Assembly (NCBI RefSeq): GCF_900128995.1
Contig: NZ_FQUE01000004.1
Coordinates: 62,001-126,000 of the forward strand
Direction of reading: 5' to 3'
DNA: 64,000 nucleotides
Origin: Loktanella atrilutea
GTDB lineage: Bacteria; Pseudomonadota; Alphaproteobacteria; Rhodobacterales; Rhodobacteraceae
The position numbers and the translations under genes are program-made. The notes beneath the pieces were generated by a model that saw only the letters and a program-made list of their open reading frames with translations, was not told where the DNA came from and ran no database searches. Positions 1-9,780 of the stretch are shown here, piece by piece. The stretch's first letter is position 1, and each line of letters begins with the position of its first letter.

Positions 1-2
1 GG

Positions 3-1403
3 ATGCCGCGCACGGCGCCCGTCGATCTGGTCAGCGGCGACGGCATCGACGTGGCGCGGACGCTGCAAGAGATGGACCTGCGCGGCGGCATCGACGTCAG
101 CATCTACAGCCCCTCCGGGCAGGTCGTGGCGACGGCTTCGGGCGCCGGCGGCTTCGCCGCGGCCAATGCCCTGCGCGGCGACGATGGCACGACCCTGATC
201 ACCGACGCGCTGTCGCGGCTCTGGGACGGGCTGCGCGGCCTGATCGCGGCCGACCTGCCGCCCGCCGACGCGCCGCGCAACCTGACCGCCGACGATATCG
301 CCGGTGTCATGGCGAACGGCGCCAACCTGCGCGCGATCGAAACGGCGCAGGGCACGAATTTCATCGTCTCGACCCCGATCGAACAGGGCGACCGCGCCGT
401 CGGCGTGGTGTCGATCTCCAGCGCCGCCGGCGAGCTCGACGCACTCGTGAGCAGAGAGAGGGAGCAGGTGCTTCGGCTCTTTCTCGTCAGCATGGGTGTC
501 AGCGTCATCCTCAGCCTCGTGCTCGCCTCGACCATCGCCAATCCGCTGGCCGACCTCGCCGCCGCGGCCGAAATGGGGCATGACAGGAACGCCCGCAAGA
601 TGTCGCCCACCCGCGTGCGGATCCCCGATCTGACCGGCCGCCCGGACGAGATCGGGCGCCTCTCCGGCGCCCTGCGCGGCATGGTGCAGGCGCTCTACGA
701 ACGGATCGAGGGGAATGAACAGTTTGCCGCCGACGTCGCGCACGAGATCAAGAACCCGCTCGCCTCGCTGCGCTCCGCCGTCGGCTCGCTTCGCATCGTC
801 AAGAAAGAGGACCACCGCGCCAAGCTGCTGGAGGTCATCGAACACGACGTGCGCCGTCTGGACCGTCTGGTCAGCGACATCTCGAACGCTTCGCGCCTCG
901 ATTCCGAACTGGTGAAGGAAGAGGAGGAGCCCTTCGACATTCTGCGGATGCTGGGCAACCTGAACGAATTCCTCGCCAAGGAGGCGGAGGCGAAAGGCGT
1001 CGAATACATCTCCGACCTGCCGGACCAGCCGCTGACGGTTCAGGGGCTGGAGGGGCGACTGGCGCAGGTCTTCGTCAACCTGATCACCAATGCGATCTCC
1101 TTCTGCGACGAAGGCGACGCGATTCGCGTCTGGGCCCGCCGGCGCGAAAACCGGATCCTCGTGGTGGTCGAGGATACCGGCCCCGGCATCCCCGACGGCG
1201 CGCTGACCAAGATCTTCAAGCGGTTCTATTCCGAACGGCCCGAAGGTCAGTTCGGCAACAACTCCGGCCTCGGCCTCGCCATCAGCAAGCAGATCGTAGA
1301 GGCGCACGGCGGCGTCATCTGGGCAGAGAACATCCGCCCGACCGCGGCCGACATCACGTCGGAACCTCTCGGCGCCCGGTTCGTCGTGGGCCTTCCGGTC
1401 TAG
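3..1403 (+). CDS. chvG: ChvG-type sensor histidine kinase, 5'-truncated
   Basis: Inner-membrane sensor kinase of the ChvG/ChvI two-component system (acid and envelope stress in alphaproteobacteria). 466 residues are visible. The gene almost certainly starts upstream of the window, since an N-terminal membrane segment is missing. Seen: a periplasmic sensor portion, a transmembrane helix at about residues 154-176, HAMP region, H-box with His247 in [16 protein letters not shown]-box [11 protein letters not shown]1 box [10 protein letters not shown], and a G2 box with [19 protein letters not shown]. The assignment to ChvG rather than another kinase rests on the downstream hprK-rapZ-PTS genes, a conserved alphaproteobacterial neighbourhood. 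hprK follows after 2 bases, so co-transcription is likely. Confidence 0.85.
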   Translation: MPRTAPVDLVSGDGIDVARTLQEMDLRGGIDVSIYSPSGQVVATASGAGGFAAANALRGDDGTTLITDALSRLWDGLRGLIAADLPPADAPRNLTADDIAGVMANGANLRAIETAQGTNFIVSTPIEQGDRAVGVVSISSAAGELDALVSREREQVLRLFLVSMGVSVILSLVLASTIANPLADLAAAAEMGHDRNARKMSPTRVRIPDLTGRPDEIGRLSGALRGMVQALYERIEGNEQFAADVAHEIKNPLASLRSAVGSLRIVKKEDHRAKLLEVIEHDVRRLDRLVSDISNASRLDSELVKEEEEPFDILRMLGNLNEFLAKEAEAKGVEYISDLPDQPLTVQGLEGRLAQVFVNLITNAISFCDEGDAIRVWARRRENRILVVVEDTGPGIPDGALTKIFKRFYSERPEGQFGNNSGLGLAISKQIVEAHGGVIWAENIRPTAADITSEPLGARFVVGLPV

Positions 1404-1405
1404 CC

Positions 1406-1828
1406 ATGGACCCCGACACCCCCGTTCACGCGACAGCCGTCGCCGTGGCGGACCGGGCCGTGCTGATCCGCGGCGCCTCCGGTCGCGGCAAGTCCGGCCT
1501 TGCCCTGCGGATGATCGCGCTGGGCGCCGTGCTGGTCGCCGACGACCGGGTCGTGCTGACCCGCCGCGGCGGCCTTGTCCACGCCAGCTGTCCCGCCGCC
1601 CTGCGCGGCCTGATCGAGGCGCGGGGCATGGGCCTTTTGCGGACGCCGCCCGCGCCGCCGACGCCGCTCGCCTGTGTCGTCGACCTCGACCACCACACGA
1701 CGGCACGCCTGCCGGTGCGCCAGTCGGTCACGGTTCTGGGATGCGACTTGCCCTTGCTTCATCCGGCGCCGGGTCTAGACTTCGCCGCGGCACTGATGCT
1801 GTACATGCGTGGCGGACGGAACGACTGA
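1406..1828 (+). CDS. hprK: Short alphaproteobacterial HPr kinase/phosphorylase
   Basis: Serine kinase expected to phosphorylate HPr (encoded at 3134) and so tune the incomplete nitrogen-type PTS. The product has 140 residues, about half the length of Gram-positive HprK, and consists only of the C-terminal kinase core, as is usual in alphaproteobacteria. The Walker A motif [12 protein letters not shown] lies near residues 22-33, followed by [10 protein letters not shown]. The ATG lies 2 bases after the kinase stop, and the stop overlaps the rapZ start as TGATG, which implies translational coupling. Confidence 0.88.
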   Translation: MDPDTPVHATAVAVADRAVLIRGASGRGKSGLALRMIALGAVLVADDRVVLTRRGGLVHASCPAALRGLIEARGMGLLRTPPAPPTPLACVVDLDHHTTARLPVRQSVTVLGCDLPLLHPAPGLDFAAALMLYMRGGRND

Positions 1829-2748
1829 TGGCGCCAGAAATTCTGCGATCCGATGCCGTCGGAACCCGGGTCCTGCTGGTGACCGGACCCTCTGGCGCCG
1901 GGCGATCCACCGCGATCAACGCGCTGGAGGATCTGGGCTTCGAAGTCATCGACAACCTGCCGCTGTCGCTTCTGCCGCGCCTGCTCGACGGGCCGATGAC
2001 CGGCGCGCTCGCCCTGGGTCTCGACGTCCGGAACCGCGACTTCAGCAGCAGCGCCCTGATCTCGGCCATCGACACGCTGGCGCACCGGATGGGGCACGCG
2101 GTGCAGGTCCTCTACCTCGAGGCGGACGACGACACCCTGATCCGGCGCTATTCCGAAACCCGGCGGCACCATCCGCTCGCCCCGGCCGGTCCGCCGCTGA
2201 CCGGCATTGCGGCGGAAAAGGACCTGCTGGCGCCGGTCCGGGTGCGCGCAGACGTGCTGGTCGATACCTCGGACATGAGCCCCCATGACCTGCGGGCAGA
2301 GGTGGAGCGTCTGTTCGCGCCGGGGCAGGGCAAGCTCCTCGGCGTCTCGATCCAGTCGTTCTCCTACAAGCGGGGCCTGCCGCGCGGGCTCGACATGGTG
2401 TTCGACTGCCGCTTTCTGCGCAATCCGCACTGGGACCCGGACCTGCGCGACCACGATGGCCGCAATGTCGCGGTCGATGCCTACGTGGCGCAGGACCCCC
2501 GCTTCGACGACTTCCTGACCCGGATCAAGGGCCTCGTCGATCTGGTCCTGCCCGCCCACAAGGACGAGGGGCGCGCCCATCTGGCCATCGGCTTCGGTTG
2601 CACCGGCGGACAGCACAGGTCCGTGGTCATGGCCGAAAGACTGGCGGCGTCCCTTGCACAGGACGGCTGGCCCGTGTCTAAACGTCACCGAGAGATGGAA
2701 CGCCGCGATCCCACGCGGGGCGGCGAAGAGCGGGGACACAGCGCTTGA
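1828..2748 (+). CDS. rapZ: RapZ-family RNase adapter / nucleotide-binding protein
   Basis: P-loop protein of the RapZ (YvcJ) family. In E. coli it binds sRNAs and guides RNase E; its alphaproteobacterial role is less certain. The N-terminal Walker A is [19 protein letters not shown], followed by [12 protein letters not shown]. The C-terminal half carries [20 protein letters not shown] and [10 protein letters not shown], typical of the family. The start is taken as the ATG at 1828 (306 residues) because it overlaps the hprK stop; the open frame runs further upstream but only inside hprK. The stop overlaps the TTG start of the PTS gene. Confidence 0.9.
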   Translation: MAPEILRSDAVGTRVLLVTGPSGAGRSTAINALEDLGFEVIDNLPLSLLPRLLDGPMTGALALGLDVRNRDFSSSALISAIDTLAHRMGHAVQVLYLEADDDTLIRRYSETRRHHPLAPAGPPLTGIAAEKDLLAPVRVRADVLVDTSDMSPHDLRAEVERLFAPGQGKLLGVSIQSFSYKRGLPRGLDMVFDCRFLRNPHWDPDLRDHDGRNVAVDAYVAQDPRFDDFLTRIKGLVDLVLPAHKDEGRAHLAIGFGCTGGQHRSVVMAERLAASLAQDGWPVSKRHREMERRDPTRGGEERGHSA

Positions 2749-3137
2749 TCGGGATCGTCATCGTGGCGCATGGCAATCTGGCACGGGAATACCTGTCGGC
2801 GGTCGAACATGTCGTCGGTCGTCAGGACGGCATCTGCGCCATCGCGATCGCGCCCGACGACGATCGCAGCAGCAAGCAGGCCGAAATCTGCGATGCGGCG
2901 GATGCGGTCGATGTCGGCGACGGCGTGGTGATCGTGACCGACATGTTCGGCGGCTCGCCCAGCAACCTCAGCCTGCGCGCCTGCAGCCCGGCCAACCGCC
3001 GAATCCTTTACGGGGCGAACCTGCCGATGCTGATCAAGCTTGCGAAATCCCGCAACAAATCCGTGCCCGACGCCGTGACCGCCGCGATAGAGGCCGCGCA
3101 CCGCTACATCAATTCCCATAGCGTGGGGCCGCAGTGA
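2745..3137 (+). CDS. PTS EIIA (mannose-type) protein
   Basis: EIIA-Man-like phosphocarrier of 130 residues. The predicted phosphorylated histidine is His9 in [10 protein letters not shown], and [14 protein letters not shown] is the other family signature. It probably accepts phosphate from HPr and acts as a regulatory output, because no sugar-transporting EIIB/EIIC genes are nearby. The start is a TTG that overlaps the rapZ stop, a coupled start; no in-frame ATG lies near the conserved N terminus. The stop overlaps the GTG start of the HPr gene. Confidence 0.9.
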   Translation: MIGIVIVAHGNLAREYLSAVEHVVGRQDGICAIAIAPDDDRSSKQAEICDAADAVDVGDGVVIVTDMFGGSPSNLSLRACSPANRRILYGANLPMLIKLAKSRNKSVPDAVTAAIEAAHRYINSHSVGPQ

Positions 3138-3409
3138 CGATGCCGCAGACCAGACTTCAGATCCAGAACATCAAGGGGCTGCACGCCCGCGCCTCTGCCA
3201 AGCTGGTCGAGGTGGTCGAAGGCCACGATGCCACCGCGACCGTCAGCAAGGACGGGATGAGCGCGGGCGGCGACAGCATCATGGGCCTTCTGATGCTGGC
3301 CGCGACCAAGGGCACGTGGATCGAGGTCGAGACCCGCGGCCCGGACGCCGCGGCCCTGCAGGCCGCCATCGCGGCCCTGGTCGACGACAAATTCGGCGAA
3401 GGTGACTGA
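3134..3409 (+). CDS. ptsH: HPr phosphocarrier protein
   Basis: Small PTS phosphocarrier of 91 residues. His17 in KGLHARASAKLVE is the site phosphorylated by enzyme I, and Ser48 in GGDSIMGLLML is the site expected to be used by HprK encoded upstream. The GTG start overlaps the preceding stop; an ATG at 3140 is a possible alternative. No ptsI gene is in the window. The stop overlaps the GTG start of the acyltransferase gene. Confidence 0.93.
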   Translation: MTMPQTRLQIQNIKGLHARASAKLVEVVEGHDATATVSKDGMSAGGDSIMGLLMLAATKGTWIEVETRGPDAAALQAAIAALVDDKFGEGD

Positions 3410-4301
3410 TCCCGTTGGCACGGCCGCGCGCGACGCAGAGTCGGAGGCGCCGGTCGTCTACGACCGCAGTGCGCTCAGCTACGCCACGTCCTTCGACAGT
3501 CCCGTGCGGCAGGGCTTCATCCGCGCCGTCGAGTGGATGACGGGCAAGGCCACGGTCATCCGAATGGTGCGCGCCTACGAACGCAGCGGCCCGGCGCAGG
3601 GACAGGCATTCTGGGCGGCGACGCTGGCGGCGCAGGGCATCACCGTGGCGACGCCTGCGGACCAGATCGCCCGCATTCCCCGCGTGGGCCCCGTGGTGCT
3701 GGTGGCGAACCATCCGCACGGCATGGTCGACGGCATGGTGCTGGCCGAACTGATCGGCCGCCGCCGTCTCGATTACCGCATCCTGTCGCGCTCCCTGCTG
3801 ACCTCGCTCGACCCCGAGGCGTCCCGCTTCATGATCCCCGTCCCGTTCCCGCACCAGCCCGATGCGCAGGCCCGCATGATAGAGATGCGGCGCGCGGCGA
3901 TGGATCATCTGGGGCAGGGCGGTCTGGTCGCGCTCTTTCCCTCCGGCGTCGTTGCGACGGCGCCGGGCATGTTCGCCCCGGTAGAAGAGGCGGAGTGGAA
4001 CGTCTTTACCGCCAAGATGATCCGCATGTCAGGCGCCGCGGTCGTGCCCTGCTACTTTTCGGGTGCGAACTCCCGCGCCTACCAGATCGCCAACCGGATC
4101 TCGCCCCTCCTGCGCCAAAGCCTTCTGCTGCACGAGGTGGTGCGGACCCGGAACAGCACCTTCGCGCCGGTGATCGGCGACGCGATCCCCCATGCAGAGG
4201 TTTTGACGCGCATGGGCGATCCCCGTGCGCTGATGGCCTGGCTGCGCGGCCAGACCCTGTCGCTGGGTCAGCGGGTCGGCACCGGCGCGTCGCCGCGGTA
4301 G
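3402..4301 (+). CDS. PlsC-like lysophospholipid acyltransferase family protein
   Basis: Predicted membrane-associated acyltransferase of 299 residues. The acceptor motif is ANHPHGMVDGMV, which matches the NHPxGxxDG form seen in the hemolysin/OlsA-like branch of the family, and LFPSGVVA is the later substrate-binding block. It may acylate a lysolipid or lyso-ornithine lipid; the substrate cannot be read from sequence. The GTG start lies within the end of ptsH, so it is probably the last gene of the chvG-hprK-PTS operon. Its 3' end overlaps the convergent dehydrogenase gene by 34 bases. Confidence 0.75.
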   Translation: MTDPVGTAARDAESEAPVVYDRSALSYATSFDSPVRQGFIRAVEWMTGKATVIRMVRAYERSGPAQGQAFWAATLAAQGITVATPADQIARIPRVGPVVLVANHPHGMVDGMVLAELIGRRRLDYRILSRSLLTSLDPEASRFMIPVPFPHQPDAQARMIEMRRAAMDHLGQGGLVALFPSGVVATAPGMFAPVEEAEWNVFTAKMIRMSGAAVVPCYFSGANSRAYQIANRISPLLRQSLLLHEVVRTRNSTFAPVIGDAIPHAEVLTRMGDPRALMAWLRGQTLSLGQRVGTGASPR

Positions 4302-5143
4302 TCATAGAATCCGCGCTGCGACTTGCGGCCCAGCCACCCGGCCTCCACGTATTTCGTCAATAGCGGGCAGGGGCGGTATTTCGTATCCGCCAGCCCGTCG
4401 TGCAGCACGTTCATGATTGCAAGGCAGGTGTCCAGCCCGATGAAGTCCGCCAGTTCCAGCGGTCCCATCGGGTGGTTCGCTCCCAGCTTCAACGAAGTGT
4501 CGATCGACTGGACCGACCCCACGCCCTCGTAAAGGGTATAGATCGCCTCGTTGATCATCGGCATCAGGATGCGGTTGACGATGAAGGCGGGGAAATCCTC
4601 CGACGCGGTCGAGGTCTTGCCCAGCCGCTCCACCACGCCCTCGCAGGCGCGAAAGGTCGTCTCGTCCGTGGCGATGCCGCGGATCAGCTCGACCAGCTGC
4701 ATGATCGGCACCGGGTTCATGAAGTGGAATCCCATGAACTTCTCCGGCCGGTCGGTGCGCGACGCCAGCCGCGTGATCGAGATCGAGGAGGTGTTAGACG
4801 TCAGGATCGTGTCGGGCTTCAGATGCGGAATCAGATCCTCGAATATCGCCTGCTTGATCGTCTCGCGTTCGGTCGCGGCCTCGATGATCAGGTCGGTCTT
4901 CCCCAGATCGGTCAGCGTCGGCGTCGTGCGGATCCGCGTCATCGCGGCGGATTTCGCGGCCTCGTCGATCAGGTCGCGGCTGACCTGCCGGGTCAGGTTG
5001 CGGTCGATCAGGGCGACGGCGCGATCCAGCGCATCCTGACTGACGTCGGTCAGCAGCACATCGTAACCTGCCACCGCAAAGACATGGGCAATGCCGTTGC
5101 CCATCTGCCCGGCGCCGACGATGCCGACTCTCTCGATTGTCAT
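4268..5143 (-). CDS. 3-hydroxybutyryl-CoA / 3-hydroxyacyl-CoA dehydrogenase
   Basis: NAD-dependent oxidation of L-3-hydroxyacyl-CoA to 3-ketoacyl-CoA (butanoate and fatty acid metabolism). The product has 291 residues. The N-terminal Rossmann motif is GIVGAGQMGNGIAHVFA, followed by TSNTSSISITRLA, GFHFMNPVP (catalytic His) and the C-terminal domain with FIVNRILMPMINEA and NHPMGPLELADFIGLD. The start at 5143 is chosen because AAGGGA lies at ribosome-binding distance; the frame could open 11 codons earlier. The 3' end overlaps the convergent acyltransferase gene. Confidence 0.93.
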   Translation of the reverse strand: MTIERVGIVGAGQMGNGIAHVFAVAGYDVLLTDVSQDALDRAVALIDRNLTRQVSRDLIDEAAKSAAMTRIRTTPTLTDLGKTDLIIEAATERETIKQAIFEDLIPHLKPDTILTSNTSSISITRLASRTDRPEKFMGFHFMNPVPIMQLVELIRGIATDETTFRACEGVVERLGKTSTASEDFPAFIVNRILMPMINEAIYTLYEGVGSVQSIDTSLKLGANHPMGPLELADFIGLDTCLAIMNVLHDGLADTKYRPCPLLTKYVEAGWLGRKSQRGFYDYRGDAPVPTR

Positions 5144-5305
5144 GTGACCAGTCCCTTGCATGTTCGCGCGCAGCATAGGCCGTGGCCCGCCACGCCTTCA
5201 AGCGCCGCCGATCGTTAAAATCATGCTCAAATCCCCGGCTTAGCGAAATCGAAATCGAAATGGGCGAATCTGGTCCCCGATGATGCAGCGAAACTGGTGA
5301 CACCG

Positions 5306-6154
5306 ATGAAACATGACGAAATCGATGGCGCGGGCCTGCACTATGCGCCCTGCCGCTATGGACTGTCGCGGATCTTCTTTCGCGGGCCGAAACGGCGGCT
5401 CGACCGTCCCTACATCACCTTCATCGGCGGAACCGAAACCTTCGGCAAGTTCATCGACCGCCCCCTGCCGGCGCTGGTCGAACGGGACACCGGGCGGACC
5501 TGCGTCAATCTTGGCTGCGTCAACGGCGGCGTCGATGCCTTCGTCAACGACCCCACGATCATGGCGACCTGCAGGGACGCGGACCTGACCGTGGTGCAGG
5601 TCATGGGCGCCAACTACCTGTCGAACCGCTTCTATTCGGTGCATCCGCGCCGCAACGACCGGTTCCTGCGTGCGTCCACCGTGATGCAGGCGATCTATTC
5701 CGACGTGGATTTCTCTGACTTCACCTTTACGCGGCACATGCTGACCGTGCTTTACGCCAAATCGCCGGAACGTTTCGATATCGTTGTGTCGGAACTGCGC
5801 GAAGCCTGGGTCGCGCGGATGCGCAACATGCTGAACCAGATCGGCCCGCGTGCGGTCCTGCTGTGGTTCTCGCGGGAACCGCTCAGCGACACGCCTTGGG
5901 ACGCGCGTCCCGGCAAGCTGTCGGTCGATCCCCTGTTCATCACCGCCAGCATGATCGACCAGTTGCGCCCGCAGGTCCTCGACGTGATCGAGGCGCAGCC
6001 GTCCGACATCGCCCTGTCGATGGGCACGAAAGGCATGTATTTCTCGCCTGTCCAAACCAAGGCCGCGTCAGAGATGCTGGGCATCGGCTGCCATCAAGAG
6101 GCGGCGGCCAAGGTCGTCGCGGCGGTCAACCGCCACGCGATGCGGGCCGCCTGA
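5306..6154 (+). CDS. DUF6473 family protein
   Basis: Protein of about 282 residues that I recognise as DUF6473, a family found mainly in Rhodobacteraceae. Its N-terminal half has the look of an alpha/beta hydrolase-like or SGNH-like fold (YITFIGGTETFGKFI, then NLGCVNGGVDAF), but a catalytic triad cannot be assigned. The later part has LLWFSREPLSDTPW. No function is known to me. A GTG three codons earlier (5297) is an alternative start. It stands alone between two minus-strand units. Confidence 0.7.
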   Translation: MKHDEIDGAGLHYAPCRYGLSRIFFRGPKRRLDRPYITFIGGTETFGKFIDRPLPALVERDTGRTCVNLGCVNGGVDAFVNDPTIMATCRDADLTVVQVMGANYLSNRFYSVHPRRNDRFLRASTVMQAIYSDVDFSDFTFTRHMLTVLYAKSPERFDIVVSELREAWVARMRNMLNQIGPRAVLLWFSREPLSDTPWDARPGKLSVDPLFITASMIDQLRPQVLDVIEAQPSDIALSMGTKGMYFSPVQTKAASEMLGIGCHQEAAAKVVAAVNRHAMRAA

Positions 6155-6208
6155 CACGACAAGGGGGCGCCCCTGCGGACGCCCCCCCTGCAAACCTTGC
6201 GATAAGGA

Positions 6209-7135
6209 TCAGAGCTTTTCGGTCAGCTCCGGCACGGCGGTGAACAGGTCGGCGACCAGACCGTAGTCGGCCACCTGAAAGATCGGCGCCTCCTCGTCCT
6301 TGTTGATCGCGACGATGATCTTGCTGTCCTTCATCCCGGCCAAATGCTGGATCGCGCCCGAGATTCCGACGGCGATATACAGCTCCGGTGCCACGACCTT
6401 GCCGGTCTGACCCACCTGCCAGTCGTTCGGTGCATAGCCCGAATCGACCGCCGCGCGGGACGCGCCCACGGCGGCGCCCAGTTTGTCGGCCAGCTTCTCG
6501 ATCATGGCAAAGTCGTCCTCGGACCCAACGCCGCGCCCGCCGGACACCACGATGCCCGCGCTGGTCAGTTCCGGCCGGTCAGAGGCCGCGACCTTGTCCT
6601 CGATCCATTCCGACAGGCCGGGGTTGCCGGCGGCGTCGATGGTCTCGACCGCGGCGGACCCGCCCATCCCGGCGGCATCGAAGCCGGCGGTGCGGATCGT
6701 CATCACCTTGACACTGTCCGAGGACTTCACCGTCTGCAGGGCGTTGCCCGCGTAGATCGGCCGCTCGAACGTGTCGGCGTCCACGACCGCGGTCACCTCG
6801 CTGATGATCTGGCTATCCAGCAGGGCGGCCACACGCGGCATCACGTTCTTGGCGTCCGTCGTGCCCGGTGCGGCGATGTGGGAATAGTCACCCGCCAGCT
6901 TCACGATCAGGTCGGCGGTCGGCTCTGCCAGACGATGCCCCAGTGCGGCATCCTCGGCGCACAGCACGCGTGCCACGCCGTCGATCTTCGCCGCCTCGGC
7001 GGCGGCATCCGACGCCCGCGCACCCGCACACAGCACCGTCACGTCGCCCAGCGACTTGACCGCCGCGACGGCCTTGCCGGTCGCATCGGCGTTCAGCGCG
7101 CCGTCGGTGACTTCACCAATCAGAAGTACAGCCAT
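6209..7135 (-). CDS. etfA: Electron transfer flavoprotein alpha subunit
   Basis: FAD-binding large subunit of ETF, which passes electrons from acyl-CoA dehydrogenases to ETF-ubiquinone oxidoreductase. The product has 308 residues. The C-terminal FAD-binding region is visible: [35 protein letters not shown], and [26 protein letters not shown]. The ATG shares its A with the etfB stop (TGATG), so translation is coupled. The nearby 3-hydroxyacyl-CoA dehydrogenase fits a beta-oxidation context. Confidence 0.97.
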   Translation of the reverse strand: MAVLLIGEVTDGALNADATGKAVAAVKSLGDVTVLCAGARASDAAAEAAKIDGVARVLCAEDAALGHRLAEPTADLIVKLAGDYSHIAAPGTTDAKNVMPRVAALLDSQIISEVTAVVDADTFERPIYAGNALQTVKSSDSVKVMTIRTAGFDAAGMGGSAAVETIDAAGNPGLSEWIEDKVAASDRPELTSAGIVVSGGRGVGSEDDFAMIEKLADKLGAAVGASRAAVDSGYAPNDWQVGQTGKVVAPELYIAVGISGAIQHLAGMKDSKIIVAINKDEEAPIFQVADYGLVADLFTAVPELTEKL

Positions 7136-7893
7136 CACACAGCCCCCGCTTCTTTCAGTTTCTCGACCAGTTCGTCGACGGTCTTCACGATGATGCCGGC
7201 GGACCGCGTCGGCGGCTCGCTCGTCTTGACCACGGTCAGGCGCGGGCTGACGTCGACGCCGTAATCGGCGGGCGTCTTCTCATCCAGCGGCTTCTTCTTG
7301 GCCTTCATGATGTTGGGCAGCGACGCATAGCGCGGCTCGTTCAGGCGCAGGTCCACGGTCACGATGGTCGGCATCTTGACCTTGATCGTCTGCAGCCCGC
7401 CGTCGACCTCGCGCGTCACCGTCGCATGATCGCCGTCGATCCCGACCTCCGAGGCGAAGGTCGCCTGGCTCCACCCCAGCAGGGCGGCCAGCATCTGGCC
7501 CGTCGCGTTCATGTCGTTGTCGATCGCCTGCTTGCCGCAGATCACCAGACCCGGCTGTTCCTCGTCCACGATCGCCTTCAGGATCTTGGCGACGGCCAGC
7601 GGCTCGATGTCCTGATGCACGTCGTCGGAGGCCACGACCAGGATCGCCCGGTCGGCGCCCATGGCCAGCGCCGTGCGCAGCGTTTCCTGCGCCTGCTTCA
7701 CGCCGATGGACACGGCGATGACTTCCTCGACCTTGCCCGCTTCGCGCAGGCGGATCGCCTCTTCGACGGCGATCTCGTCGAAGGGGTTCATCGACATCTT
7801 GACGTTGGCCAGATCGACACCCGAACCGTCCGCCTTGACGCGGACCTTCACGTTATAGTCGATCACGCGTTTGACCGGCACCAGCACCTTCAT
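7135..7893 (-). CDS. etfB: Electron transfer flavoprotein beta subunit
   Basis: AMP-binding small subunit of ETF, 252 residues. It begins [39 protein letters not shown] and the recognition region [12 protein letters not shown] are typical. It is the first gene of an etfBA pair transcribed leftwards. No strong promoter was identified in the 180-base upstream region, which holds a TTAGCGCTAA palindrome about 115 bases before the start. Confidence 0.97.
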   Translation of the reverse strand: MKVLVPVKRVIDYNVKVRVKADGSGVDLANVKMSMNPFDEIAVEEAIRLREAGKVEEVIAVSIGVKQAQETLRTALAMGADRAILVVASDDVHQDIEPLAVAKILKAIVDEEQPGLVICGKQAIDNDMNATGQMLAALLGWSQATFASEVGIDGDHATVTREVDGGLQTIKVKMPTIVTVDLRLNEPRYASLPNIMKAKKKPLDEKTPADYGVDVSPRLTVVKTSEPPTRSAGIIVKTVDELVEKLKEAGAV

Positions 7894-8008
7894 CGCGCAT
7901 CACTCCCATGCTTTTTCCAAATCTTGCCCGTTGAGATAACAACCGGGCGCGAAAGGCAACAGGGCAAAACCGCCCGGAACGTGGCGTCCCGCGACATCGA
8001 CGGGGTGT

Positions 8009-8018
8009 TTAGCGCTAA
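8009..8018. promoter_or_regulatory. TTAGCGCTAA palindrome, possible LacI-family operator
   Basis: A perfect 10-base palindrome, with partial symmetry one base further out, lies between etfB and the adenosyltransferase gene. Sites of this form with a central CG are typical LacI-family operators. No LacI-type gene is in the window, so the assignment is tentative. Confidence 0.25.
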
Positions 8019-8075
8019 CGGATCAGCGGTCCGCCGATCCGGAGGTCGGGCCGTCCACCGGACGCGCCGCCGCCG

Positions 8076-8648
8076 TCAGCGGTTCGCCCCCGGGATCCAC
8101 AGCACGTCGGCGCGGCCGTCGTCGTTGGCGATCCGGCTGGCCTGAAAGAACCAGTCCGACAACCGGTTGAGGTATTTCAGCGCCGCCGGATTGACCTCGT
8201 CATGGGCGGCGAGCGCCACGCAAAGCCGCTCCGCCCGGCGGGACACGGTGCGGCACAGGTGCAGATGGGCGGACAGCGCCGATCCGCCCGGCAGGACGAA
8301 GCTGCGCAGCGGCTCCACCGCCTGCGTCATCGCGTCGATCTCGCGCTCCAGCCGGTCCACCTGCGCGTCGGTCATCCGCAGCGGCGTGTACTCCGCCGCG
8401 GCGTCAGAGGCCATGTCCGGCCGGCACAGGTCCGCCCCCAGATCGAACAGGTCGTTCTGGATCATCGCCAGCTGTGCATCGACCTCGCCCCCGGCGTGCA
8501 ACCGGGCCAACCCGACGGTCGCATTGGTCTCGTCCACGGTGCCATAGGCATTCACCCGGTCGTCGTATTTCGCGACGCGGGACCCGTTCCCAAGCGCGGT
8601 ATCGCCGGCGTCGCCGGTGCGGGTATAGATCTTGTTCAGCACGACCAT
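8076..8648 (-). CDS. PduO-type cob(I)alamin adenosyltransferase
   Basis: ATP:cob(I)alamin adenosyltransferase that makes adenosylcobalamin. The product has 190 residues. The N-terminal ATP-binding motif is NKIYTRTGDAGDTALGNGSRV, cut short here to its key residues TRTGDxGxT; further markers are DETNATVGLARL, FVLPGGSALSAHLHLCRTVSRRAER and NRLSDWFFQASR. It forms a pair with the upstream 66-residue membrane protein (3-base gap). The function links to cobU at 61.8 kb, although they are not in one operon. Confidence 0.93.
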   Translation of the reverse strand: MVVLNKIYTRTGDAGDTALGNGSRVAKYDDRVNAYGTVDETNATVGLARLHAGGEVDAQLAMIQNDLFDLGADLCRPDMASDAAAEYTPLRMTDAQVDRLEREIDAMTQAVEPLRSFVLPGGSALSAHLHLCRTVSRRAERLCVALAAHDEVNPAALKYLNRLSDWFFQASRIANDDGRADVLWIPGANR

Positions 8649-8651
8649 GGT

Positions 8652-8852
8652 TCAGGCCCCCCTCAGCCAGACGAACAGAAGGATCATCGCGATGGCCACG
8701 GCCTGCAGGCCGATCCGCCACCGCATGATCTTGTTGGCATTCCTGCGATTGAATTCACCGCCCTTGCCAAAGCTGCCGATGCCCAGCAGCAGGACCGCCA
8801 GCACCGCAAGACAGGCGACGGCGACCAGAATGAAAAGTGGATCGTTGGCCAT
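8652..8852 (-). CDS. Twin-transmembrane small protein
   Basis: A 66-residue protein starting MANDPLFILVAVAC with two predicted membrane helices (about residues 5-25 and 45-64) joined by a polar GKGGEFNRRNANKIMRWR loop. It matches the twin-transmembrane/HIG1-like microprotein family that is common next to cobalamin adenosyltransferase or etf genes in Rhodobacterales. The start at 8852 is preferred to upstream in-frame codons because it begins at the conserved region. Function unknown; HIG1 proteins elsewhere associate with respiratory complexes. Confidence 0.7.
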   Translation of the reverse strand: MANDPLFILVAVACLAVLAVLLLGIGSFGKGGEFNRRNANKIMRWRIGLQAVAIAMILLFVWLRGA

Positions 8853-8912
8853 GGGTCCCCCGGTGCAAGTTGCCGTTGACATAGCAGAGGGTCGGCCAAA
8901 GGCCAGCCCCGG

Positions 8913-9740
8913 TCAGTTGCGCGAAATCAGCGCATCCTGCGCCCAGACCGGCAGCACCCGCCGCATGGCCGCCGCCAGATGCGTCGGCGTCGTGATGAAA
9001 TAGCGGGCGCGGGGGCGGGGGTGTTCCAGCGCCTGCCGCAGCTTTGCCGTCACCGCGCTGGCGGGCAGTTCGAACCGGTCCGGCGGGCCGCCCTCGTAAA
9101 GACGCCGCGTCAGCTCCCGGTATTGCGCGGCGCGGGCAGAGGTTTCGGGCCGGAACCAGCGCTCGAAATGCGGGATCGCGTTTTCGCGGATGCGGGACGT
9201 GACCGGCCCCGGTTCAAGCAGGATCACCTTGATCGGCGTGTCCCGCATCTCCAGCCGCAGCACGTCGGTCAGACCCTCCAGCGCGAATTTCGTCGCCACA
9301 TAGGCACCCCGCCATTTGTAGCCCACAAGCCCCAGCACCGACGAACAGTTCACGATCCGCCCGTGCCCCTGCGCCCGCATCACCGGAATGACCCGGCAGG
9401 TCAGGTCGTGCACACCAAAGAGGTTGGTCTGAAAGATCGCCTCCAGCCCGGCCCGCGGCAGATCCTCGACCGCACCGGGGCAGGCGAATGCGCCGTTGTT
9501 GTAAAGCGCGTCCAGCGTGCCGCCCGTGGCCGCCAGCACCTCTGCCAGACCGGCGCCGATGCTGTCCGGATCGGCATAGTCGATGCGGGGGCTGTCGAAC
9601 CCGAGGCCGCGCAACCTGTCGCAGTCCGCAGCCTTGCGGCAGGACGCGAACACACGCCACCCGGCATCGCGCAACCCATGCGCCGCGTCGAAACCGATGC
9701 CGGAAGAGCAGCCGGTGATCAGGATGGTCCTTGCTGTCAT
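8913..9740 (-). CDS. SDR family oxidoreductase
   Basis: Short-chain dehydrogenase/reductase of 275 residues. The NAD(P)-binding motif is TGCSSGIGFDAA at the N terminus, the structural motif NNG follows a short strand, Ser of NCSSVLG and the YVATK catalytic Tyr-Lys pair are present. The sequence IVNCSSVLGLVGY and EGLTDVLRLEM resembles classical SDRs acting on steroid-like or retinoid-like alcohols, but the substrate is not predictable. Start at MTARTILITG; six further upstream codons are possible. Confidence 0.9.
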   Translation of the reverse strand: MTARTILITGCSSGIGFDAAHGLRDAGWRVFASCRKAADCDRLRGLGFDSPRIDYADPDSIGAGLAEVLAATGGTLDALYNNGAFACPGAVEDLPRAGLEAIFQTNLFGVHDLTCRVIPVMRAQGHGRIVNCSSVLGLVGYKWRGAYVATKFALEGLTDVLRLEMRDTPIKVILLEPGPVTSRIRENAIPHFERWFRPETSARAAQYRELTRRLYEGGPPDRFELPASAVTAKLRQALEHPRPRARYFITTPTHLAAAMRRVLPVWAQDALISRN

Positions 9741-9780
9741 CCCGCGTCTGTGACGCAAGGATGTGCGGGCGGCAACGTCT

